From Candidatus Thorarchaeota archaeon (GTDB lineage: Archaea; Asgardarchaeota; Thorarchaeia; Thorarchaeales; Thorarchaeaceae), in NCBI GenBank assembly GCA_016841005.1, contig JAEORG010000095.1, positions 1 to 5,075 of the forward strand: DNA of 5,075 bases. Direction: 5' to 3'. The notes beneath the pieces are model-generated. The model made no database searches, was not told the DNA's origin, and saw only the letters and a program-made list of their open reading frames with translations. Made by a program: the position numbers and the translations under genes. Positions 1 to 5,075 of this stretch are shown one piece after another (the stretch's first letter is position 1; each line of letters starts with the position of its first letter).

Positions 1-408
1 ATTGAACGCGCAGAAGGGAACCTCTTAGACGCGATGAGCTATTTCGAGAGGGCTTACGATATCGTTTCAAGAATGCAACGCCAAGATCGTATAAATGAGG
101 CTCTTTTCCGACTCGCTGAAACAGAACTCCTACTTCATGCCGATGATATTGAAGAACTCTTCAAGGAGAATACTAAATCTTGGAATCAGAGATTAGAAGA
201 AATGGCACAAATAAAAGAACTCCCAGGTATTCTAGGTCTCGCGTACTATTTGAAAACTCAAATCTTGATGTATCAGAATAAGACTGAGGAAGCCAAGAAG
301 TATCTCCTTCTAGTCTGTGAGCAAGCAAAGAAACCTGAAACAAGATTTCTTGAGAATTACATCAAAAAAGTAGCACTCTACCAAGAGGTGCGTGATACTG
401 TTGCCTAG
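1..408 (+). CDS. TPR-repeat protein, C-terminal part (5' end outside window)
   Basis: The reading frame is open from base 1 and ends at TAG 406-408, giving 135 residues; the ATG at 34 is internal because homology and the repeat pattern extend upstream of it. The first residues (IERAEGNLLDAMSYFERAY) fit the end of a tetratricopeptide repeat: small residue and Gly in helix A, then Ala and Phe-x-x-Ala in helix B. A second helical pair lies near residues 75-105 (LAYYLKTQILMYQNKTEEAK). TPR arrays are protein-binding scaffolds; the partner is unknown. No membrane segment is visible in this part. The C-terminus aligns with that of the TPR protein at 2587-4029: both show A-x-G, MS-x-x-E-x-A, W-x-x-x-LE-x-x-AQ, PGIL and LK in the same order and spacing. 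The two are therefore paralogues. It is followed by a binding-protein gene after 146 bases. Confidence 0.85.
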   Translation: MERAEGNLLDAMSYFERAYDIVSRMQRQDRINEALFRLAETELLLHADDIEELFKENTKSWNQRLEEMAQIKELPGILGLAYYLKTQILMYQNKTEEAKKYLLLVCEQAKKPETRFLENYIKKVALYQEVRDTVA

Positions 409-449
409 TATCATTATGAAACTGCATGAATTTTCAATTCTTCGTCTAT

Positions 450-469
450 ATTAATAGAATATTATTAAT
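450..469. repeat. AT-rich inverted repeat upstream of the first SBP gene
   Basis: ATTAATA (450-456) and TATTAAT (463-469) are perfect 7-base inverted arms around a 6-base spacer. The repeat lies just upstream of the putative TATA element at 479-490, which suits an operator. The low complexity of the sequence makes chance occurrence quite possible. A similar-sized but different inverted repeat sits at the matching place upstream of the second SBP gene. Confidence 0.3.
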
Positions 470-478
470 TCTACATAA

Positions 479-490
479 TAATTAATATCT
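479..490 (+). promoter_or_regulatory. Putative archaeal TATA-like promoter element, SBP gene 1
   Basis: The AT-rich segment ending in TTAATATCT (482-490) lies 73 bases before ATG 555. The same nine bases lie 72 bases before the start of the second SBP gene (4107-4115), and a CTACATA-type segment precedes both. An archaeal TATA box is normally about 25 bases before the transcription start. That would place the start near 510 and leave a leader of roughly 45 bases holding the conserved element and the ribosome binding site. The conservation and spacing are seen; the promoter role is inferred. Confidence 0.45.
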
Positions 491-506
491 CAGAAGTCTA
501 TTAGAT

Positions 507-548
507 GACAAACGTTTGAATCGCGGGATGAATTGAGATTAGAGGGTG
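507..548 (+). promoter_or_regulatory. Conserved 5' leader with ribosome binding site, SBP gene 1
   Basis: This segment contains GACAA (507-511), a GC-rich block at 518-533 reading GAATCGCGGGATGAAT, and an SD-like ATTAGAGGG (538-546). All three recur in order before the second SBP gene, the 16-base block with only two differences. The block is conspicuous in an otherwise AT-rich gap. The SD-like run supports ATG 555 as the start rather than the in-frame GTG 546, which overlaps it. The role of the GC-rich block is unknown; a protein site or an RNA-level control element are both possible. Confidence 0.5.
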
Positions 549-554
549 CTGACT

Positions 555-2363
555 ATGAGTAAAATCAGTCTTCTTTCCGCAAAACGTATTGTGTTAGTTC
601 TGTTTCTAATTTTGATGTTTGGTCCTCCTCTATTAGTTCAAGGACAAACAGAAATATCATTTTCAATGAATGGACCTTACATAGAGAAGATTGCACTTTA
701 TATGATGAATGATCATGTTCTTCCTTTACTTGACGATGAAATTGATATGACCTATGGGAAACTTGATGTAAATCAATATGAAGCCCTGTACGAAGCTGAG
801 GACATCGAAACATCCATTTCACTCAGGAATGGCTATGGTGTTCTTGTGATAAATTGTAATAAGTATCCATACAACATAACATCATTCCGAAGAGCACTTG
901 CATTCGCATTGGACAAGGAGGCAATCTCTGATGATGTATTCAATGGACTTTCGCAGGCTCAGGACTCTATTGTCCCTTGTGTCAGCCCATGGTCAATCGA
1001 AGGACAGCTCCCGTACACATATTATGAATCTAATTTAGAATTAGGTAAGTCATTACTTGATGCAGCAGGATTTCTAGATGTTGATGATGACGGATTGCGA
1101 GAAGCGCCTGATGGTTCAGATTTCCAAGTAAGAATCGAATGTGCTCATATTGCACTACGTGCTACCCAGATTGGTGCCATAACAAGTGAAACATTGCATG
1201 CATTGGGAATTGATGCTGTTTCAGTTCCGACAGATTTCTGGGAATACATTAAGAGGGTGGACTACCATGGAGATTTTGATATTGTATTCTATGGCATGGA
1301 ATTCGGTGGGTATATCGACTGTGATTGGATGACCTATGACTTTCACTCAAGATATGCCGATACACCTTTTTTGAATCCTTCAAGTTTCCGGAACGAATCC
1401 GCTGATTACTGGGCAGACAGATTGATTAATTCCATAACTCATGATGATGTCTATGAATCTGCAATGGAATTGCAGAAGATCATAGTCTATGAATGCCCCC
1501 GAATAGTATGCTATGAGAATTTCTTTCTTAATGCATATCGGACAGACCGCTTTGAGGACTTTATTGACTTGCAGGGTGACAACTGGTGGACCTACTATCA
1601 GGTAAAATTGAAGGAAGCGTTTGGTGGACCGTTTGGTGGTACTATTCGCTGCGGCACTAGAGAGTTTTACTCATTTAACCATATGATTTCATTATCAACC
1701 TATGCGGGGGAAATACTAAGTGAACTCTATGACTCGCTCCTTAGAACAGATCCCAATGGCAATAAGCTGAATTGGCTATGTGAAAGCTATACAATGTTGA
1801 TTCATGATGATAATCCACAAGTTCCTCCAGGACACACTAGAATTGTATTTGATATCGTTCAGAATGTGACATGGACTGATGGCACTCCTCTTACTGGTGA
1901 AGATGTGGCTTTCAGTCTGAATTACTATAGAGATCTAAAAGGTAATCCTTTCGGAGTTGATTTAGTCGCTATGAGTGCGGCATATGCACCAACACCCTAC
2001 CAGGTGATAATTGAATTCAATACTGAATCATACTGGCATCTAAGCTCTGTAGCAGGCAAACCTATTATTCCAAAGCATGTATTTCAAGAAATAGGTACTG
2101 AAGGATGGAATACATGGAACCCACATCCCCCAGTAGATGAAATGGTTACATCTGGCCCATTCAATGTATCAGAACACATCGAAGGTGAATTTACAGAATT
2201 AACAAGATTTGATAATTACTTTCGTGGTTTGGATTATGATAATACAGGTGAAGAAACTGAAACAACTAGTCCTCCAGATCTCTTTCCATCTTTAGTAATA
2301 GGAACAATTAGTGCAGCTGTTACAGTTGCAATTGGCGGATATATTATTACAAAGAAGCAATAG
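555..2363 (+). CDS. Circularly permuted SBP_bac_5-family binding protein, membrane-anchored
   Basis: A 602-residue extracytoplasmic solute-binding protein of the peptide/nickel ABC-transporter family (SBP_bac_5); ligand unknown. Residues 1-31 form a signal peptide (K10-R11, hydrophobic core, VQGQ) with no lipobox Cys. Motif order is reversed relative to the family. Residues 35-350 match the usual C-terminal half: DEIDMTY (61-67), KYPYNITSFRRALAFALDKE (103-122), AAGFLDVDDDGLREAPDG (170-187), DFDIVFYG, YRTDRFEDF (328-336) and NWWTYY. After a linker with two FGG units (356-362), residues 361-560 match the usual N-terminal half: GGTIRCGT, LYDSLLRTDPNGNKLNWL (391-408), VTWTDGTPLTGEDVAFSLNY (438-457), KPIIPKHVF, SGPFNV and NYFRG. 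A Thr/Glu/Pro stalk (561-575), one TM helix (about 576-598) and a KKQ tail follow. The start is ATG 555 from the SD; GTG 546 would add three residues. Family confidence is high; the permutation rests on motif order read by eye. Confidence 0.9.
   Translation: MSKISLLSAKRIVLVLFLILMFGPPLLVQGQTEISFSMNGPYIEKIALYMMNDHVLPLLDDEIDMTYGKLDVNQYEALYEAEDIETSISLRNGYGVLVINCNKYPYNITSFRRALAFALDKEAISDDVFNGLSQAQDSIVPCVSPWSIEGQLPYTYYESNLELGKSLLDAAGFLDVDDDGLREAPDGSDFQVRIECAHIALRATQIGAITSETLHALGIDAVSVPTDFWEYIKRVDYHGDFDIVFYGMEFGGYIDCDWMTYDFHSRYADTPFLNPSSFRNESADYWADRLINSITHDDVYESAMELQKIIVYECPRIVCYENFFLNAYRTDRFEDFIDLQGDNWWTYYQVKLKEAFGGPFGGTIRCGTREFYSFNHMISLSTYAGEILSELYDSLLRTDPNGNKLNWLCESYTMLIHDDNPQVPPGHTRIVFDIVQNVTWTDGTPLTGEDVAFSLNYYRDLKGNPFGVDLVAMSAAYAPTPYQVIIEFNTESYWHLSSVAGKPIIPKHVFQEIGTEGWNTWNPHPPVDEMVTSGPFNVSEHIEGEFTELTRFDNYFRGLDYDNTGEETETTSPPDLFPSLVIGTISAAVTVAIGGYIITKKQ
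1620..1639 (+). repeat. Short direct repeat encoding the FGG linker at the permutation junction
   Basis: TTTGGTGG occurs at 1620-1627 and again at 1632-1639, in frame, encoding FGG-P-FGG (residues 356-362). It lies between the last motif of the usual SBP C-terminal half and GGTIRCGT, which resembles the usual mature N-terminus of archaeal family members (GGT-L-R-V type). It looks like a flexible linker joining the original termini. How it formed is inference. Confidence 0.55.
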
Positions 2364-2586
2364 GTCAATGATTTCACAGTTACATTACTATGAGTACTGA
2401 ATTCAATCTCTGAACAACGCAAAGTGCATAGGTTACTTGGTTAAATTCTTGAGAAATATGTTTGGTCTACACAGGTCGAGTGACGTTTGCTTCTGCTAAG
2501 TATGACTGTCAGAAACTGCATTAGGAAAGACTAATCTTGAGGTTCACCATCAGTTACAGTTTGAATACAGGAGAGATAGAAGACAG
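2364..2586 (+). other. 223-base intergenic region between the modules
   Basis: No open frame of useful length and no clear terminator (no long T-run, no strong hairpin) is visible. Weak AT-rich candidates for a TATA element for the downstream TPR gene lie near 2441-2461 (TTAAATTC, AAATATGT), but neither is convincing. TGACTGTCA (2503-2511) is a small palindrome, probably chance. The leader block seen before both SBP genes is absent, so the TPR gene seems to be controlled differently from the SBP genes. Confidence 0.4.
2569..2577 (+). promoter_or_regulatory. Ribosome binding site deciding the start of the second TPR gene
   Basis: AGGAGAGAT resembles the archaeal GGAGGTGAT consensus with one base missing and ends 9 bases before ATG 2587. 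No comparable site precedes the next in-frame ATG (2611), so 2587 is preferred. Confidence 0.55.
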
Positions 2587-4029
2587 ATGGAACCCCTCGG
2601 TACAATCACCATGTACTATCAGTTCCTAGACAAAGAGATAGTCGACATTCTAGATAGGATAATGCAAGAGGCAAAGGACTATGGTGATTTTGCTGAGCGA
2701 CTTGTAGAATATGTCTGTACAGAAGATGTGTCTAATATGTTTGGAGTTATTGCAGGAGTTCATGCTGGGATTGTGGGTAGTCATGATCTCCTTATGAGAT
2801 TGATGCCCAAATTCGGAGAAATAACTCTTGTGAAGGCATTAAGAGACGGTGTCACGGAGGGAGGGGAGTGGCTTGAGCTTGCACTTGCAGAGAACCATGA
2901 GGACTGGATAAAGACTACGCTATATTACATGAGATCATGGATGTATGACCGTATACCTATCCAAGAGGTTAGTAAATACCTTGACCTTGGAATGGAACTA
3001 ATCGACAAGAATCCGAAGTTGGAATGCTTTCGGTCATATTTTCTTCAAACGATGGGTCTGATGAAATCTCAAGAAGGACGCATTGAGGATGCAATAACTG
3101 ATTTAGAAGAAGGACTACGAATTGCTAGAAAATATGATGATCAATACCAGGCCGCCCTCCTCTTGTTTGTACTTGGAACTTTCAAGATGAAATCAGACGT
3201 AAACGCGTCTTGGGAGTTTTTCGACGAAGCATATCGTATAGCTGACTCAATCGGTCATACTCAATACTCTGCATTTGCAATAGGGCGTATGGGAGGAGTT
3301 GCGTATATTAGGGGAGAGTATGACCTCGCTCTTCAGTCTATTATCAGATGTCGGGAAATGTGTGCAGAAGCTGGAATCTTTATGGATAATATTGCAATCT
3401 GGTGTTCTAGGATCTATTCCAGTCTGGGAGAGGGGTCTCAAGCTCTTCTGTGGGCAAGAACTGCAACTGAGGAAACGGGAGATCTAGGTGCATTACAAAG
3501 TACTCTTGAGCGTGCGCGTGCTTTGATTCTTCTTGAAAGACTGGAAAAAGCATCTGCAGAACTTGACTCAGCTAATGAGTTAGTTATGAAAGATGGTCGG
3601 GAAGAACATCTCGGAATTTACAAGAATGTTATTGGATTACTGGAGGTAGCGAAAGGTCGAACTCTTGAAGGGATGTCTGAACTTGAAGATGCCTTGGAGA
3701 TATTTGACCAAAATTCCAATGATCTCCTAGCAGTACCCTGCTTGATAGACCTCGTAAAGACAGAAGTGAAGAAATATGATATAGGTGGTGACCTAGAGAC
3801 CTCTGGTCCATGGATGGATGAGCTTGAAAAGCGGGCTCAAGAGAGAGATTACCCTGGCATCCTGATGGAACACGCACTCTTGAAGGCTGAGTTCCAAGTG
3901 AAACAGGGTGCACATGAAGCGGCAAGAAAGACACTCACTGACGCATTGAATATCTACGACTCGCCGAGTGTCAAGACGCTACGAAAGAAGATTGAAGATA
4001 ATATTCAGAGTCTGATGATTGATGCATAG
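2587..4029 (+). CDS. TPR-repeat protein, 480 residues, cytoplasmic
   Basis: A complete soluble helical-repeat protein with no signal peptide or membrane segment. Residues 1-90 are a non-TPR region (GTITMYYQFLDKEIVD then helices) that I cannot assign. TPR-like helix pairs follow at about 154-185 (MGLMKSQEGRIEDAITDLEE), 190-221, 229-262 (GRMGGVAYIRGEYDLALQSI), 270-298, 305-333, 346-375 (GLLEVAKGRTLEGMSELEDA) and 426-456. These show the usual Gly/Ala positions of the repeat. Such arrays bind proteins; no catalytic residues are visible. Residues 350-470 align with the partial TPR protein at 1-408, including PGIL (423-426) and the AQ before it. The gene begins 223 bases after SBP gene 1 and ends 149 bases before SBP gene 2, so each SBP gene is preceded by a TPR gene. 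A role as cytoplasmic partner or regulator of the surface protein is inference. The antisense frames inside this gene are shadows. Confidence 0.88.
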   Translation: MEPLGTITMYYQFLDKEIVDILDRIMQEAKDYGDFAERLVEYVCTEDVSNMFGVIAGVHAGIVGSHDLLMRLMPKFGEITLVKALRDGVTEGGEWLELALAENHEDWIKTTLYYMRSWMYDRIPIQEVSKYLDLGMELIDKNPKLECFRSYFLQTMGLMKSQEGRIEDAITDLEEGLRIARKYDDQYQAALLLFVLGTFKMKSDVNASWEFFDEAYRIADSIGHTQYSAFAIGRMGGVAYIRGEYDLALQSIIRCREMCAEAGIFMDNIAIWCSRIYSSLGEGSQALLWARTATEETGDLGALQSTLERARALILLERLEKASAELDSANELVMKDGREEHLGIYKNVIGLLEVAKGRTLEGMSELEDALEIFDQNSNDLLAVPCLIDLVKTEVKKYDIGGDLETSGPWMDELEKRAQERDYPGILMEHALLKAEFQVKQGAHEAARKTLTDALNIYDSPSVKTLRKKIEDNIQSLMIDA

Positions 4030-4068
4030 AATGGTGGAATTGTATTAGGATAATTCTTCCAACAACAT

Positions 4069-4093
4069 ATCTAATTTATTAGATTAATATTAA
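4069..4093. repeat. AT-rich inverted repeats upstream of the second SBP gene
   Basis: ATCTAAT (4069-4075) and ATTAGAT (4078-4084) are perfect 7-base inverted arms around TT. The adjoining TTAATATTAA (4084-4093) is a perfect 10-base palindrome. Both lie just upstream of the TATA-like element, the same place as the inverted repeat at 450-469. An operator is possible, but AT-rich sequence gives such palindromes easily. Confidence 0.3.
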
Positions 4094-4104
4094 AACTACA
4101 TATC

Positions 4105-4115
4105 ATTTAATATCT
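4105..4115 (+). promoter_or_regulatory. Putative archaeal TATA-like promoter element, SBP gene 2
   Basis: ATTTAATATCT shares TTAATATCT with the element upstream of SBP gene 1 and sits 72 bases before ATG 4179, against 73 in copy A. A CTACATA segment precedes it (4097-4103). The paired conservation supports a promoter; the exact box and transcription start are not determined from sequence. Confidence 0.45.
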
Positions 4116-4135
4116 GGGTAATATGTTACATAAAG

Positions 4136-4169
4136 GACAATTGGATCGCGGGCTGAATGCATTAGGAGG
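4136..4169 (+). promoter_or_regulatory. Conserved 5' leader with strong ribosome binding site, SBP gene 2
   Basis: GACAA (4136-4140), the block GGATCGCGGGCTGAAT (4143-4158) and AGGAGG (4164-4169) repeat the order seen before SBP gene 1. AGGAGG ends 9 bases before ATG 4179. The in-frame ATG 4170 touches the SD directly, so it is too close to be the start. Confidence 0.55.
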
Positions 4170-4178
4170 ATGCTGGCT

Positions 4179-5075
4179 ATGATAGATATCAGACCGAATT
4201 CCACAAAGTGTTTTCTTGTGATGGTGATTCTCTCTTTCTTTTTCTGGTTTCCTCTGCCTGTTCAAGCTCAGTCAGATTATTCTTATTCTATGAATGGTCC
4301 GTATATTGAGAAGATTGCATTCCAAGTAATGAGTTCGCAACAGCAAATCCTTGGATTACTAGATAATGAGATTGACATGACATACCAAGACATCCCATTA
4401 AGTTACATTCAAGCTGCTAGTGCGTCAGAGAATATTGAGGTTTCTCATTGTTTCGGAAATGGATATGGTGCACTTTTCTTGAATTGTGAGAAATACCCAT
4501 TAAACATTTCATCATTAAGAAGAGCACTTGCTTTTACATTGGACAAGGAGGCGATCTGTGACGATATCCTCGAAGGATTCTCCTCCCCTCAAGATTCTGT
4601 TGTACCATCCATCAATGCATGGTCAATCGAAGGCCAACTCCCTTACACATATTATGAATCCAATGTTGATATTGGGAATGCACTACTGGACGATGCAAGG
4701 TTTGAGGATATTGATAGTGATGGATTTCGTGAAGCTCCAGATGGATCCTCCTTTCAGGTGAAAATTGAATATTATCCTTCTCCAGTCGCAGCATATGTTG
4801 GAGCTGAGACTGAAGATGCATTCAGTGCTCTAGGGATAGATACCGTATTAGTCGCTTCAGATTTCTATGATTATCTCTATAGATTCTTTTATTCAGGAGA
4901 CTATGATATTGTATATTTTGATGTTGGTTTCTTGAGTTATGACTTGGATTGGCTGGGTTCTGAATTCCTCTCTGAGAATGCAGATGCACCACTCGTAAAT
5001 GGAATGCGTTTTAGGAATACAACTGTTGACTATTGGGCGAAAAAAATTACTGATGCCATAACATTTGATGAAGCC
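4179..5075 (+). CDS. Second circularly permuted SBP_bac_5-like binding protein (3' end outside window)
   Basis: The frame from ATG 4179 stays open to the last base (299 codons, no stop). Residues 1-30 are a signal peptide (hydrophobic core, then PVQAQ), again without a lipobox Cys. The mature protein begins at once with motifs of the usual C-terminal half of the family: MNGPYIEKIA (38-47), NEIDMTY (63-69), KYPLNISSLRRALAFTLDKE (105-124), RFEDIDSDGFREAPDG (174-189) and DYDIVYFD (241-248). It aligns throughout with SBP gene 1, about half identical by eye, with WSIEGQLPYTYYESN (148-162) unchanged. If it follows copy A, the FGG-type linker, N-terminal-half motifs and a C-terminal membrane helix should follow outside the window. 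The ligand is unknown, and the divergence between copies would allow different ligands. The short open frames at 4528-4761 (+) and 4612-4821 (-) are shadows of this gene. Confidence 0.88.
   Translation, partial: MIDIRPNSTKCFLVMVILSFFFWFPLPVQAQSDYSYSMNGPYIEKIAFQVMSSQQQILGLLDNEIDMTYQDIPLSYIQAASASENIEVSHCFGNGYGALFLNCEKYPLNISSLRRALAFTLDKEAICDDILEGFSSPQDSVVPSINAWSIEGQLPYTYYESNVDIGNALLDDARFEDIDSDGFREAPDGSSFQVKIEYYPSPVAAYVGAETEDAFSALGIDTVLVASDFYDYLYRFFYSGDYDIVYFDVGFLSYDLDWLGSEFLSENADAPLVNGMRFRNTTVDYWAKKITDAITFDEA

Larger units (their letters stand above)
1..2363 (+). repeat. Module copy A: TPR gene plus permuted SBP gene (5' end cut)
   Basis: This is the first copy of a two-gene module. The TPR protein C-terminus and the SBP N-terminal 299 residues are each homologous to the proteins of copy B. 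The TPR-to-SBP gap is 146 bases here and 149 in copy B, with a shared TATA-like element, leader block and SD. The two SBP start codons are 3624 bases apart. Confidence 0.75.
2587..5075 (+). repeat. Module copy B: TPR gene plus permuted SBP gene (3' end cut)
   Basis: This is the second copy of the TPR-SBP module, in direct orientation to copy A. Both proteins are paralogues of those in copy A, and the spacer before the SBP gene keeps its length and its conserved elements. Protein divergence is large, about half of residues by eye for the SBPs, so the duplication is not very recent. Confidence 0.75.

Noticed and set aside
34..408. Short complete TPR gene starting at ATG 34
   Set aside because: The frame is open upstream to base 1 and homology to the second TPR protein extends before that ATG, so this is a gene cut by the window edge.
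409..554. CRISPR, tRNA or terminator in the intergenic gaps
   Set aside because: There are no regular spaced repeats, no tRNA-like arms and no long T-runs in any gap.
565..822. Antisense open frame of 85 residues
   Set aside because: It lies wholly inside the SBP gene and has no family features or ribosome binding site; it is a shadow of the strong + strand gene.
1077..1115. EF-hand or dockerin-like calcium loop (DVDDDGLREAPDG)
   Set aside because: A similar Asp/Gly-rich loop is common in ordinary SBP_bac_5 proteins, so it does not show a separate calcium-binding domain.
546..2363. A frameshifted or chimeric assembly explaining the swapped halves
   Set aside because: The frame is unbroken across the junction, and the second SBP copy begins in the same permuted way.
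3629..3934. Antisense open frame of 101 residues
   Set aside because: It is a shadow of the TPR gene, whose reading frame is supported by repeat motifs and by homology to the first TPR protein.
4528..4761. Plus-strand open frame of 77 residues
   Set aside because: It is out of frame with the second SBP gene, which stays open from 4179 to the window end with clear family motifs.

Overview
The window reads as archaeal DNA. It is moderately AT-rich, with AT-rich stretches resembling TATA elements upstream of genes and GGAGG-type ribosome binding sites. Its secreted solute-binding proteins have no lipobox cysteine; the complete one is instead held by a C-terminal membrane helix after a Thr/Glu/Pro-rich stalk, a known archaeal layout. 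An Asgard-type archaeon is plausible from the style of the TPR and binding proteins, but the lineage is inferred and not proven. All genes are on the + strand.

Layout: (1) positions 1-408 hold the C-terminal 135 residues of a TPR protein, cut by the window edge. (2) A 146-base gap carries a putative promoter and a conserved leader. (3) Positions 555-2363 encode a complete secreted, membrane-anchored binding protein of the SBP_bac_5 (peptide/nickel ABC transporter) family. (4) A 223-base gap follows. (5) Positions 2587-4029 encode a complete 480-residue TPR protein whose C-terminus is homologous to that of the first TPR protein. (6) A 149-base gap repeats the promoter and leader. (7) From 4179 to the window end (open, no stop) lies a second binding protein, clearly paralogous to the first.

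The main result is that the binding proteins appear circularly permuted. In gene 555-2363 the motifs that form the C-terminal half of an ordinary SBP_bac_5 protein come directly after the signal peptide. The motifs of the ordinary N-terminal half follow, after a short FGG-repeat linker. The break falls where the family normally runs from its first segment into its second, so no segment seems lost. The second copy starts the same way and is predicted to continue with the N-terminal half beyond the window.

The second result is that the whole TPR-leader-SBP module is tandemly duplicated, with near-equal gap lengths and a shared 5' leader element. A plausible model, inferred only, is a cytoplasmic TPR protein working with a cell-surface binding protein. 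No permease or ATPase gene lies in the window, so coupling to transport cannot be shown here.
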